The position numbers and the translations under genes are program-made. A DNA stretch of 64,000 nt, from contig NC_085138.1 in assembly GCF_035046485.1 (NCBI RefSeq), positions 66,022,580-66,086,579 on the forward strand, read 5' to 3'. The stretch is from Aedes albopictus. Taxonomy: Eukaryota; Arthropoda; Insecta; Diptera; Culicidae. Below, one piece after another: positions 35,565-47,056 of this stretch; the first letter of the stretch is position 1, and every line of letters begins with the position of its first letter. A model generated the notes under the pieces. That model was not told the origin of the DNA. It saw nothing but the letters and a program-made list of their open reading frames with translations, and ran no database searches.

Positions 35565-36257
35565 CCGTAATCCGGGGTCAAATTGATCACTTTACAACAA
35601 CTTTTGCGAATAACATCAGTGTCTGTTCAAATATTGTCAAAAGAATTTCTGTAAAACCAGTACCCTGTGGATCTCCATTGAACCATGTGACAGAGTTTTG
35701 TTCAACAAATTTAAACTTTAAGTTAAATAACTTCAAATATCAAAATATTGGAAATGCCACTTTGGGGCGAAATTGATCAGTATACAATTAAGCATCGGTT
35801 GGAGAGGAAAATTTCCTTCTCCGCTTAATTTTGCTCTTCTTTTGCTCTCAATTTCTTATGAAATAAGTGATTTCTATCACAATAAATGACTATTTTCTCA
35901 TAAAATGAACTTTTTATAGCTATTTAATGTTCTGTTTAGCTGCATAACATCCCAACCAAGGCTCCACAAAAATGTTTAAACAGAGAATTTACGGGAAGTC
36001 CTATTAGCAATTGATTATTTAGTAGCAATGATTTCAGCTAAATGAGAAATACATTGCAAATTCCTTGAAAAAATAAGGCAAAACTTACTTTTTTCTAAAA
36101 AAATTAAAAGTTTACACTCATCTCTAGACATCTACGAATCAGATGACGTAAAAAGTTTAAGATCATTACGACGCTTAAGAGTTCCTAGTATGAAATTACA
36201 ATGTAGTACCAGAGTGATCAATTTCACCCCGCTGATCAATTTGACCCCGGTTTACGG
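35565..36257. mobile_element. 693-bp TA-flanked MITE
   Basis: The left end CCGTAATCCGGGGTCAAATT and the right end inverted CCGTAAACCGGGGTCAAATT, then GATCA, give TIRs of about 26 bases. TA flanks at 35563-35564 and 36258-36259. An internal copy GGGGCGAAATTGATCAG (35765) and inverted GTGATCAATTTCACCCC (36212) repeat the terminal word. No transposase. Confidence 0.87.
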
Positions 36258-36259
36258 TA

Positions 36260-37190
36260 CCACTCATCGTACCGGGAAGAAAGGCAAACATTGACGTGCG
36301 TGTGTCGGAATGAGTCTAGGTAGGTTATATACCAATCGCATGAAAATCGAATTAGGCTGCAAAACACTGCGTACCGTTTAACCCTTTAAGATGTTAGTTT
36401 GACTTTTTGCGGAGTTTTTGAACTATTTTATACTATCATACTTTTATATAGAAAATTACTTTTACTATTTCGCACATCTTGAGATTTGTTTCCATAACAA
36501 TGGAGATAAAGTTCAATTAGAAAATAAACATCATGGCATTAGAGGGTTTCATCAAATTCCAACGAGTTCTGATTCCTGTTCTGATTTTCGATCCAATCAA
36601 TCGAAGGGGAATTGCGCTGGCAAGCTTGTACACATAATAAGAGCATTCAACAAATTTTGCAAATTTTCAATCCCTGTTCCTCCCCAGTGATGATGATATT
36701 TCCCATTCTGCATTAAAACGATGTTCCGCAGAATGAAATAATTTGTTCGCAGATAATTCGTTCGCTCTGCTTCCGTGTCATCTTCAACAAACAATAGGCC
36801 GCAAAACTAATACAACTTCGTCTCCGAAGAGAGCACTTAGGGGGACAAGATAATATAGCATGAAACATCAACAACATCACTGTCGGCGTGGGAGAGAGTG
36901 GGACAAAGCGAAGCAAAGATTTTAAGCTTCTAGCTTTAATACTTTTGCTGCTAAATTCTCCCTGTTGGCTCTTGCACTCGGCTTCCATTGGTTGGCATCC
37001 TATTTTAAGTTTTTCGCATCCAGCATCCGGATTTTGAATTCATATTTTTTCTTTAAGGTTCAGACCTCTGAGGCTGTAAAACGGTGAGTCGACAAGGAGA
37101 GTTCAATATAATTCTGGTCCTCCCTCACAGTGCCTCAAACAGCGTCTGAACTCAAACAGCTGCTGAGTAATGCTCCTCCACCGAAAGCTA
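36260..37190. other. No gene recognised
   Basis: AT-rich, no TIRs or tandem repeats seen. Confidence 0.45.
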
Positions 37191-37192
37191 TA

Positions 37193-37407
37193 CCTAAGGT
37201 GAAGACATGACGAAGCCACTCCTTGAATTTTTAAGAGCACAAAATTGAAGAACCGGAAGTCAGTTTGGGTTGAAAAGTTGGTCGATTGGTTACCCGCTGG
37301 TGGTGACCAATCGATCAAATTTCCAGTGAAAACTGATATTCGGTTCTTCAGATTTGTGCTCTTGAAAATACGATGTGTGGTTTCGTCATATCTTCACCCT
37401 AAGGTGG
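37193..37407. mobile_element. 215-bp hairpin MITE
   Basis: About 100-base imperfect inverted arms: CCTAAGGTGAAGACATGACG on the left, and on the right, inverted, CCTTAGGGTGAAGATATGAC. Arms meet near 37306. TA lies on both sides (37191-37192, 37408-37409). Non-coding. Confidence 0.75.
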
Positions 37408-37727
37408 TAGCCCCACCACGGTGGTTCGGGGACCTTATGCCAACAACCTATTGTTTTCGAAACCCAAAAATCATTACAGAAACCAAAAATGAAAGATTAT
37501 GAACTGATTCATCGGCAACGACTTTTAGTGCGAAACTACGGATAAGAAATGGAACTTGGAATGTATTAACCCTAGCCCAGCAGAGTAAACTGGCACAACT
37601 TGCAAATGAGGCGTGCCATTTGAAGCTTGAGATCCTAGGACTGAGCGAAGTCCGTTGGCCGAGCTTTGGAGAATACAGATTGACGTCGGGTGAAAATCAG
37701 CTATGCTCTGGCCTACGAGGTGAACAC

Positions 37728-38521
37728 TAGTACGGGACACGCTTGTATGGAAAAATTAAATCCTCGCTCCAGTCGACTTTTTAGATCCCATTTAGGTCCC
37801 ATACGAACTGTACAAAATTTCAGCGCAATCGGTGAAACTATAATTTAGCGCAAGCGGTTCAAAGTTTGCATAGGATTTACTATGGGAAAAGCAACACTTT
37901 CAAACAAAAAATCCCAGAGGTCGTCCTTTGTCTCCATAATTTAAATCGATCAACGCTTCTTGTAGAAAACTCATTTATGAAACTTTCCTTCGAAGACCGC
38001 AAAACGATTGGAAGCTTGTGGAAAATGTTATTGATTTATTGCCGATTAGTGCTCCAACGAACAGCTTTTTGTTTTGTTTTATCAGCAGCACTGCTGCTGC
38101 CGTTGTTGCATGGGGTGGCGGGAGGCATCACCACCCCCAGAAACAGCAGCAGTCAAGGCAGCAGCTACAGTGCTGCTAATAAAACAAAACTAAAAGCCGT
38201 TCGTTGGATCACTAATTGGTAATAAATCAATAACTTTTTCCACAATCTTCCAATCGTTTTGCGGTCTTCGAAGGAAAGTTTCATAAATGAGTTTTCTACA
38301 CGAAGCGTTGATTGATTTGAATTAAGAAGACAAGGGGCGACCTCTGGGAATTTTTATCTGAAAGTGTATCTTTTCCCATAGTAAATCCTATGGAAACTTT
38401 GAACCGCTTGCGCTAAATTATAGTTTCACCGATTGCGCTGAAATTTTGCACAGTTCATATGGAACCTAAATGGAATCAAAAAAGTCGACTGGAGCAAGAA
38501 TTTGATGTTTGTCCCATACTA
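37728..38521. mobile_element. 794-bp fold-back element with 8-bp TSD
   Basis: The two halves are near-complementary over their length: 37728 to about 38110 against about 38135 to 38521. Ends are TAGTACGGGACA and, inverted, TAGTATGGGACA. The direct repeat GTGAACAC lies at 37720-37727 and 38522-38529, and removing the insert rejoins the host endonuclease codons. The centre carries GCAGCAGCACTGCTGCTG-like triplet runs. No coding. Confidence 0.9.
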
Positions 38522-38599
38522 GTGAACACGCTCCTCGTCACCGTGGAGTTGGTTTCCTGCTCAGCGCTCACGCCTACGCTGCGCTCATCCTGAGTAGAG

Positions 38600-38860
38600 G
38601 AAAAGAGCTCAATAATAGCATATTTTGATATGGAGTTCAAAAAGTGATATGGGTTTGATTGACATAATAGATAAAAGATCTAAAAATAAAATCAAAAATT
38701 TATTCCTGGAACATCATCATCAAATCATATTTAGATTTTGTAAGATCTAACCAATAGCAGCGAGCTATTCGTATGATCTGGAAATATCAAATTTTGATAT
38801 TGTTCAGATGTTCCAGGAACATTTTTCAGATATTATTTTCAGATCTTTTATCCAGACATG
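38600..38860. repeat. AT-rich GATATC/GATC-type inverted repeat
   Basis: ATAGATAAAAGATCTAAAAA at 38662 is mirrored by TTTTCAGATCTTTTATCCA at 38838, and CCTGGAACATC by GATGTTCCAGG. It shares wording with 46780-46860 (GTTTGACATAAGAGATAAAA), suggesting one family. Confidence 0.6.
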
Positions 38861-39240
38861 GGAAAAAAACCGAACCGGTGCGCAAATGTGACGGTTTGGT
38901 ACACCAATTCTGAACACGTGTTTATAGGCGATGAACACCGGTATAGGTTTGGATTTCGTGCACACGGTGCACGAAACCTAAACCAAAACCGAGTATCGGT
39001 TTCGAAAACACAACCGCGGCTTGGTTTACCATTAACCCATGTGCACGAGTTTTGGTTCTAGTTTATGAAATCTTAACCGCGGTTTTGGTTGACATTTATG
39101 GAACCGTACAAAGATTTCTGTGCACACAAGTTCTGCTTAAATAAGTTAGTCAAATATTGTCGGGCTGTGGTGCCGGAACAAGCCATTACAATATTCCAAA
39201 ATGATAAAGTTTTATCTCTTATATCAATTAAACCAATATC
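38861..39240. other. No feature recognised
   Basis: CCGAACCGG- and AACCGCGG-like words recur between 38870 and 39080, perhaps a decayed tandem repeat. Not coding. Confidence 0.35.
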
Positions 39241-39969
39241 ATGTTTTGATCGTCAGTATTTTACCTCTACCCGGGATGCGTATCAACGCCGAAGCTCAAT
39301 CAGTGCAGGAGATAGAAACAGGAGATTGTTCATGAACCAAATCGTGGGTTGCTGTGGCAGCCCATTACCGTGGAGTACTGAAATGAATTCCAAGACATTG
39401 CTCTCTCAGCTCAATGACCGTCGCTCTGATATGAAAAGAAAGTTCGATCATCTTGCCGATCGCTCCTCGGCGGCAGGTCTCTCCATCCAATATCTTGGTA
39501 GCCAAATGGCGGTCGATGGTGGCACCAAGATCGACATAGGAGCACGGATCAAGAAGGCGAGTGCTGTCTTTGCGAGTTCAAGAAACAATCAGATTAGTCG
39601 ACGCACCAAAATCCGAATTTTCAACTCGAACGTGAAATATGTGCTGCTGTGTGCCAGTCAGGGACCTACATCGTCGAAACCAAAACATGACGCTGAAAGC
39701 GAGCGCCCATCAGCAACGGACGGACGCCGACGACGGGAACATTCATAACAACATGCATGCGCTTCGATTCATCCGTCCTTCTTGTCACTTTCTTCGACGC
39801 AACGACGGGTGGCGGCTCATTTTCACACCGACTGGGATTCAATTGAAATTTTCAAATTGTCTAAAATGTATGTTTGCTTAATTTTTTTTATGGATAATAC
39901 ACTTTATCAGTAAAATATGCATAGCATACATTAACATTACACAGATTTGCCGGTTGTTACACTCATTAA

Positions 39970-40914
39970 AGCCTGTATCCGCAATAATCGGGACACAGAA
40001 GTACGGCTGTAGCACTGTAATGAATCGGTAAAATTGGCCAAATAATTGACCGAGAACTCTTCGGTGTATGTTTGTTATGTGTGCCAAATTTCATAAAAAT
40101 CGATGCATTACTTTGAACTGTGGATAAAAAACAAACAGACGTGGTTTTAAGAATTTTGTACAATCATGAGCAATTTTCATTCGCTTGATAGATGGCTCTT
40201 TTACGCTACAGTTCAAAGTTCTGTGATGATAATAATGAAATTTCGTTAGCAGTTCTGATACTTATAAAGAAACTTTCTTGCAAAATTTTATCAACTTTGA
40301 TCAATTGATTTGAAAGTTACTGGTGTTGATAGGGGTGAGTGTTAGTAAAAATTTTTCGTGTTTTTCATGTGCGATGTTTGTCTATTCATAACTTTTGAAT
40401 TTCTCTGCCAATTTTCATGAAATTTTTACTGAAGATAGTTGATTATGTGTATATTATGCCTGCAAAATTTGATGGTTATTGATATAGTACTTTCAATAGT
40501 ACAATCGAAACAATAAGGGGTGCTGACTAATTGCTGTCTGAGGGGCTAAAATCTCGTTCAGCCCCAATACATGTTTCGACTATAAAATTGTTGATAGTGC
40601 ATCGATTTTTTTGAAATTTTGCCTATGCTACAAATGTAAATTGAGAGGATTGTGTTCAAAATTTCAGCCATTTTCTTCGCCAAATTCAAAAGTTACAGCG
40701 CTGACAAGCAAAACTAGGGTCTGTACAAAATTCTATGGCGCACATTCTACTCTTTCGTTGCTACAACAAAAAGTACTGCAACGATTCACATGAAATTTTG
40801 TAGGTGAAATGAACACATCTCAAGATGTTATTAGGCCAAATTTGAGCAACTTTAATGTATCTATTGCAGAGTTACAGGTGTATTTCTGTGTCCCGATTAT
40901 TGCGGATACAGGCT
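39970..40914. mobile_element. 945-bp TIR element
   Basis: TIRs of about 31 bases: AGCCTGTATCCGCAATAATC at the left and its inverse at the right. Both ends abut TTAA (39966-39969 and 40915-40918); TA alone would also fit if the TIR starts two bases earlier. TTAA would suggest piggyBac, TA a mariner type; the TIR does not begin CCC as in most piggyBac elements. No transposase. Confidence 0.8.
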
Positions 40915-41000
40915 TTAATTGAGTTATAACAGAGAAATTCAGTCGATACCGAACGAGCGTGCGTGTGCTTGTGAGTGCGAAACCAAGTGGCATCTGCGAC

Positions 41001-41200
41001 CAAGGAGAATACATTTTACTAAGGTAGCGCAGATAAACATTGCAAACCACTGGTTGTCTCTTCCATTCTTCTGGTGTTCTTATGGAACTGAAATAGTGAC
41101 GTCACTATTTTAGTTGCATAAGAACACCAGAAGAGTGGAAGAGACAACCAGTGGTTTGCAATGTTTATCTGCGCCACCTTAGTAAAATGTATTCTCCTTG
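41001..41200. mobile_element. 200-bp near-perfect palindrome with 9-bp TSD
   Basis: CAAGGAGAATACATTTTACT at 41001 is the inverse of the right end at 41200, and pairing runs nearly unbroken to the centre at TAGTGACGTCACTA. The direct repeat ATCTGCGAC lies at 40992-41000 and 41201-41209. A 9-bp TSD and very long TIRs fit a MULE-type MITE. Confidence 0.9.
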
Positions 41201-41454
41201 ATCTGCGACGGCGCAGCACCGTCGGTTCATCGGTGACGATGACAGTCGGGCTGAGCGACGATGACGGCGCCTTGTTTCCATTGACGATTGAAAACATAGT
41301 TTACAAACTTCGTCTGAAAATTTCAATTGAAATTGAAAATGTAGGGCCCTGGTGCCAGTGAAACTTGGTGTGTATCAGTGGAGAACAGATTGTAACCCAG
41401 CAGGACAACGCAGCAGAGGCAGACCCAGAGGCTCATGGCGGCGCAGCTTCAATA

Positions 41455-43038
41455 AGATAAGTGTTCCTGGAAGAATACCTGGAGAAAATCCTGGATGAAT
41501 GGTTGGAGGAAGACATTTCGGCCTTCCGGTATTAGAAAAAAAAAATCAGCAGAAATCCTTGGTGGAATGTCTAGAGAAATCCCAAGAGGATTCCCTTGAG
41601 TAATTCCTGAAGGAATCTCCTTGAAGAAATGCCTGGAGGAATGGCGGGAAGGATTCCTGTAGGATATCCTGGAGGAGGCCTTGAAGCAATTCCTGGAGGA
41701 AGCTCTAACAAATTTGCCAAATGGAGAAGAACGTGCCTCTGGAACCGATCCATTATACCTGATGCCTGGAACAATCTCTAGAGCAATCTCTTGGGAAATC
41801 CGTGAAGGAATGCCTAGAGGACTTTTTGGAGAAATTTTTGGAGGAATCTCTGGAGGAATTCTTGGGGGAATGCATGAAGACATCTCTAGAAGAATTCCTG
41901 GAAGATTGTATAGAAAAATCGTAGAGGAATTCCTGGATGAATTCCTGCAAGAATCTCTGGAAGATTTCTCAGAGGAATCCCTGCAGAAATTCCAGGAGGA
42001 ATTTCTGGAGGAATCCTAGGAGGTATCACAGGAGAATTTTCTGAAGAAATCCCAGGAGAAAGTACTGAAGAAAATGCAGGAATTCTTGGAAAAAACCTGA
42101 AATAATTTTTAGAAGAGCTCGTGAGCAACTCCTATAGGGATCCCTGTAGTAGTTCTTTAAGGAATATCTGATGGAATTCTTGAAGAAACCCCAAGAGGTA
42201 GTCCTATGAGGATTCCTTAACAATTCCTATAGGAATTCCTGAGCAAATTTCTGAATGATTTCGAGAAGAAAATCCAGTAGGAATCCCAAGAAGAATTCCT
42301 GAACTGGAAGAATCCCTGGAAAAAAATTTCAAATGATGCCTGGAGTTATTCCTGAAAGATTCCCTGAAAAATTTCGCGAGTAAATAATCTCTGGAAGAAA
42401 TCCTGACTTAATCCCCGGAGGGATTCTTGGTAAAACATCAAAAGAAGCCCCAAGAGGAATCCCGGAAGCAATCCCCTGAGAAATTCTCAATAAACTCCAG
42501 GAGAGCTTTCTATGCAAATTCACGGAATTTCTGTAGGAATTCCTGGGAAAAAAGCATACTGACGGAATCCATTTCGGCAGTAATTTCTGGACGAATTATT
42601 AAAAGATCCTTGGATAGACTTCCACAGGATTTTTTTTGTTAAAAAATGTGAAGGAATTTCTGAATTTATTTTTAAATAATCTCTAGAACAAATTTCTGAA
42701 AGAATTCCTAGAAGAAATTCCTCCCGAGTATTTTCAAATAATTCCAGATGGAATTATCGAACAAACTCTTGCGGAATTTTTGTAGGAATGTATGGAGAAA
42801 TCCCTGAAAATAATCTCTGAATGAATACCTACCTGCAAAAATATTAAATGAATCTATGATAAAATTTCTTTTGGTTTTCCTGGAAAAAATCCTGAAGAAA
42901 TCCTCGAGTAAAGAAACCACTGGAACAATCACTGGAGGAACCTCTTAAGGAATTCCCGGAGGAATGTATGGTGAAATACTTAGAGAAATTCTTGAAAGAA
43001 TCTCTGGAGGAGTCCATGATGAAGCTGCTGCAGGAAAC
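41455..43038 (+). repeat. Degenerate satellite, left half of a split block
   Basis: GGAATTCCTGGAGGAATC-like words at irregular 24-36 base spacing. The block is interrupted at 43038/51315 by the MULE-like insertion and continues at 51324. Confidence 0.75.
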
Positions 43039-43315
43039 GGTTGTAGGACAAAAGGTCGAAGGTTCAAAAGGTCGAATTAAAAAAAAAGTAGGACAAACTG
43101 TCGAAATGACAAGTGGTCAAAAGGTCGAATGATCGAATGAAAAAGAATGTTCGACAATAATCTTAAAACCTCTTTATCGTTCTCTTTCTTACTTGACGTT
43201 ATCATTGCAATTTGGTCAGAATCTTTTAGTGTTCTTTTAGTACTTCCACAGTTATTGAATGAAGGGCTTTCTTTGTCTACCATTGTTTTTTTTTATCTGT
43301 ATGAACGATATTTTT

Positions 43316-43475
43316 AGCCCTAGGCTAGTTCATCTCGGGACCCACGCTTTACTTCCCTTTCGAAGGAAGAACTCACATTTTGTGAGTTTGTCGGGAGTGG
43401 AATTTGATCCCAGGTTCTCGGCGTGAAAGGCATGCGCTTTAACCATCACACCACGTCCGCTCCCACCATTGGGTT
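43316..43475 (-). ncRNA. tRNA-derived SINE-like element
   Basis: On the minus strand: CGTGGTGTGATGGTTAAAGC (A-box-like), GCCTTTCACGCCGAGAACC, then GGGATCAAATTCCACTCCCG (B-box-like GATCAAATTCC), and a body with TTCTTCCTTCGAAAGGGAAG. Arms pair imperfectly, so it is a SINE copy rather than a tRNA gene. It shares its body with 24475-24610. Confidence 0.65.
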
Positions 43476-43987
43476 AATCTTCCGTAACTCGCGCGGTTGG
43501 CCACCACCCCGGTTGGTGCACCACGCTAATGCTCAGTACAAAAAGTGAAATTTTTTCAACGTGTTGTACAAAATACAACTCGATCGCTCGAGGGTTAGCT
43601 TGTATATTTTACAACAAGCAGAACGGAAACGGCAATCGAGCCCAAGCCCAAACCAAAGACTTTGTATAATAGTTTCCCTGGTATTAGTTTATTATAGAAC
43701 ATATCATCCTTTTGAACAACGGCAGTTCTTTGGAGTAACATATTTACAGCTATAGGCGTGATTAACATTACTGTTTCCTATTTAATTATACTTTTTTTTT
43801 AAACATAGGCTGTTCTTTCTAGTACTGTTTTTTGTATTTTTTTTGCGTACCTACTAATAATATAATTGTTTATTATATTCTGCCTTCATTAAAATATGTC
43901 GTTCTTTTGAGTTATACTATTACACCGGTTATTCTGAATTTAACTTTTGATATTTCCAAAGAGATCTACTAAAATATCAAGAGATAC
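43476..43987. other. Interior of the MULE-like element, no gene
   Basis: AT-rich sequence between the SINE-like piece and the copia 5' LTR. No domain recognised. Confidence 0.5.
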
Positions 43988-44160
43988 TGTTAGAAATCTA
44001 GCACTCGCTGACTGCTAAGGTTTGCACATCACAGCAACCGAAGCATATATAGTTTTGTAATTTTTGTTCATTCCAACTTTTACCGTCATCCTGACAAGTC
44101 ACTAATAAATTAGTTTGCGTTTTCAATTTTCGCCTTCAAGAAGTTCCACCATATTCAAGA
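43988..44160 (+). repeat. copia 5' LTR (173 bp)
   Basis: Starts TGTTAGAAATCTAGCACTC and ends CCATATTCAAGA. It lacks a 13-base stretch (AACTGTTCAAGCT) found in the 3' LTR; otherwise only two or so single-base differences are seen. The 3' boundary is set by matching both LTRs and the GATAC TSD, although it does not end in CA. Confidence 0.88.
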
Positions 44161-44164
44161 GGTT

Positions 44165-45091
44165 ATGGGCGACAGCAAGAAGGAAGTGGCCGTTCACGGA
44201 ATCCCCTAGTTTTCCGGAACCGGTTATGACACCTGGAAGTTCCGCGTACAAGTCTACCTGGAAGCATCGAAGGTGTGGGACGCAGTCGTGAAGGATGTTC
44301 CAGCAGAAGCCGGAGAAGCAGCCAAGTTCAAGGACATGGACTGTAAGGCGAAGTCCCTGCTGGTGAGCCTTATCTCGGATGAGTATCTGGGATGTATCCG
44401 GGAGAAGTCTACAACGAAGGAAATGTGGAAGGTTCTCGAAGATACGTTCGCCAGGAAGTCTGCCGGTAAGCAAACGGTAATTCGGAAGCAAATCGCTCGT
44501 CTGCAGCTGAAGGAAGGGACATCGTTGCGCGCCCACCTGCTGAAGTTTGAGGACCTCGTTCGGCAACTCCGAGTGGCCGGTTCAAACCTGGAAGAGAGCG
44601 ACGTGTGTGCGGCACTCAGTTTGACCCTCCCGGAATCTTTCGACCCCCTGATGACAGCTTTAGAAAACCTACCGGAAAACGAGTTGACGTACGAGTTGAT
44701 GAAAACCCGGTTGCTAAGCGACGAGTCGAAGCGTTTGGACAGGATACATAGCAACGAAGAAAAACCAACTGCGTTTGCCGGGGATCAACGGAAGAAGCAA
44801 GGAGGTGAGAAGTTTAACGGGAAGTGCCATGGCTGTGGCAAACGCGGCCATATGAAGAAAGATTGCCGGAAGAAGACGAACGCTCACGTTGCCGAACCAA
44901 GATCGGTTGTGTACATGGCGAGCGGCCGTGCGGACGAATGTGAAGGTAAGCAACAATGCGGTAAGAAGGTCGAATTCCTGCTGGACTCGGGGGCCAGTGA
45001 CCACATGGTCAACACGAAGCAGCATTTTTCGTCCGTCGAAGTTTTGAAGCAACCAAGGTGGTCAAGGAATCAGGTGTCGTCAGTGGCATGA
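44165..45091 (+). pseudogene. copia gag and protease, with premature stop
   Basis: ATG 44165 opens MGDSKKEVAVHGIP and meets an amber codon at 44207-44209; the frame continues FSGTGYDTWKFRVQVYLE, the conserved start of copia gag. The capsid-like region runs to about 44760 (the LLVSLISDEYLGCIREK block). The zinc knuckle CHGCGKRGHMKKDC (CX2CX4HX4C) is near 44827-44868, and the protease active site FLLDSGASDHMVN is near 44970-45008. A frameshift near 45050 breaks the link to integrase. Without these two lesions gag-pol would be one frame, as usual for copia. Confidence 0.9.
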
Positions 45092-46719
45092 GCAACCGTG
45101 GCGTAATGATGCATGCGAAGGATGTCCTGTATGTTCCGTCTCTCAGGGACAATCTCATGTCCGTGAAGAAGCTAACGAAGGCTGGTGTGGAAGTCATCTT
45201 CAACGAAAGGTACGTAACACTGAAGAAGGACGGAGAGACGATTGGGACGGCGCATATGCGGGGCAACCTCTACGTGATGGAGATTGCAGTGCAACGAGCC
45301 AATGCAAGCTTGGCTGAAGCGGATAGTGCGGATCTCTGGCACCGACGTCTCGGCCACATCAGTGAAACTGGAATGGCCGCTCTAATGCGTGAGAAGCTGG
45401 TCCTTGGTGTGTCCTTCAAGCCGGAGAAGATCAAGTTCTGCGATGTGTGCGTCCTTGGAAAACAAAGCCGGGACCCGTTCAATGGTGCACGAGACAGGGT
45501 GACGCGACCGTTGGAGCGTATCCACTCGGATGTGTGTGGGCCGATCGAGCCTGCATCATGGGAAGGACATCGCTACCTCGTCTCCTTCATTGATGACTAC
45601 TCGCATTTCGCTGTGGTGTACCTGATTAGGAAGAAATCGGAGGTGTTTGAAAAATTCAAGGAGTTTGAAGCGATGGCAACAGCGGCGTGTGGCACGAAGA
45701 TTTCGAAGCTTACTATCGACCAGGGACGTGAGTATTTCTCCAACAGTCAGAAGACCTACTACAAGGAGAAGGGCATTCAAGTCGAGCCAACTGTAGCCTA
45801 CTCACCGCAGCAAAACGGAGTGGCGGAAAGGTTTAACAGGACCCTCATCGAGAAAGTACGTACCATGCTGATCCAGTCCCATGCTCCAAAATTGTTTTGG
45901 TGTGAAGCTGTGCTTTCGGCCGTGTTCCTGATTAACCGAAGCCCAACCTCGGCGGTTCCAAGAAACGTTACCCCTGCTGAACTATGGTATGGTAGGAAGC
46001 CAAGTTTGGAGAAGGCGCGTGTTTTTGGATGTCAAGCCTTTGCCTGGATACCGAGTCAACGGAGGAAGAAGCTCGACGCGAAGAGTCGACAGCTGGTCAT
46101 GGTCGGTTACGCGCCAAATGGCTACCGGCTGTGGGACAAGGACGAAAGGAGAATCGTAATTGCTCGTGACGTCAAGTTCGAAGAAAACTCGTTTCCGTGG
46201 GCCAACGATGCAAGAGATCGTGTGGAAGAAAGAATGGTGGTACCCCTAATCTACGAGCAAGAGGGGGAAGAACAAACCTTTCCACATCCAGAGGAAGGTG
46301 TCCAATCTGACGATGAATCTGTTCCGGAAAATGAAGATGAAGTTTTAACCGATGATGTCACCGACGAAGAAGATGTAGCGGAACCAGCCCACCCCGCGCT
46401 CCCTTCGCAATCAGATCTCGACTTGTCTTCCGGCCGTGCAGGCGAGCAGTCCGAGAGGCGCAGCGAACGGGAGCGCCGATTTCCGGGTAAGTTCCTTGAC
46501 TATCTTACTGGATTTAGAGCAAGTACTGTTGGCCCTCATTCTCCTCCAGACATTCCTGAGACGTATGATGAAATTAGTACCCGTGATGACCGTGACCTCT
46601 GGAACCAGGCGGTACAGGATGAGCTCCGCTCTATGAAGGCCAATGATGTGTGGAAGCTGATGGCGTGTCCCGCCGGCGTGAAGCTGCTCAAGACGAAATG
46701 GGTTTTCCGACTCAACCCG
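45058..46719 (+). pseudogene. copia integrase and start of RT
   Basis: Open through the integrase. The HHCC zinc domain is WHRRLGHIS with CDVCVLGKQ (about 45338-45465). The catalytic D,D,E residues are in HSDVCGPIEPASW (45521), TIDQGREY (45713) and NGVAERFNRT (45814). A C-terminal acidic, serine-rich tail (about 46260-46480) leads into RT (DLWNQAVQDEL, then KTKWVFRL, about 46592-46714). The frame runs into the 2.3-kb insertion after 46719 and stops there. Integrase would join element cDNA to genomic targets; here it is cut off from RT by the insertion. Confidence 0.9.
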
Positions 46720-46984
46720 AGTAGAAGAAAAAATCAGAACAATATCATTATTTGATATTCCTCAGTGAAGTACTCAAGATCATAATTAGCTATTGGTTTG
46801 TTTGACATAAGAGATAAAAAATCAAAAATAAGATCAAAAATTAGTATGGGGAAGAACATAATAATATCTCATTTTGATGTTATAAGATCAGACCAATATC
46901 TGGGGAGATCTGGGCTGTAGCATATCTAACCAATATCATAAAATGATCTGACAGATGGATTAGAGTAAAAAAAAGAAAAAAGGC

Positions 46985-47056
46985 CGCGACCAGAATCGAA
47001 CTTATGACCTTGTGATTTATGAGCAGTGACATTACCACTGCACCACGACTCATATC
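46985..47056 (-). ncRNA. tRNA-like sequence (A and B boxes, T-run)
   Basis: Minus strand: GAGTCGTGGTGCAGTGGTAA (A box TGGTGCAGTGG), GCTCATAAATCAC as an anticodon arm, AGTTCGATTCTGGTCGCGGC (B box GTTCGATTC), then TTTTTT, a pol III stop. The acceptor stem pairs poorly and the T stem has a mismatch, so it is a tRNA pseudogene or SINE head. Confidence 0.55.

Larger units (their letters stand above)
37505..41450 (+). pseudogene. Decayed RTE-like retrotransposon hosting several DNA elements
   Basis: Plus-strand fragments in the order of one RTE-like ORF. The endonuclease start is at 37545-37727 (RNGTWNVLTLAQQSKLAQLA, then ILGLSEVRWP). It continues at 38522-38590 (HRGVGFLLSAHAYAALI). A large deletion follows, then the RT end at 39480-39660 (IQYLGSQMAVDGGTKIDIGA and NNQISRRTKIRIFNSNVK), and a final piece at 41390-41450 (GQRSRGRPRGSWRRSFNK). 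Inserted into or between these parts are elements at 37728-38521, 38600-38860, 39970-40914 and 41001-41200. The catalytic RT palm is absent. That all pieces belong to one copy is inferred from order and strand. Confidence 0.75.
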
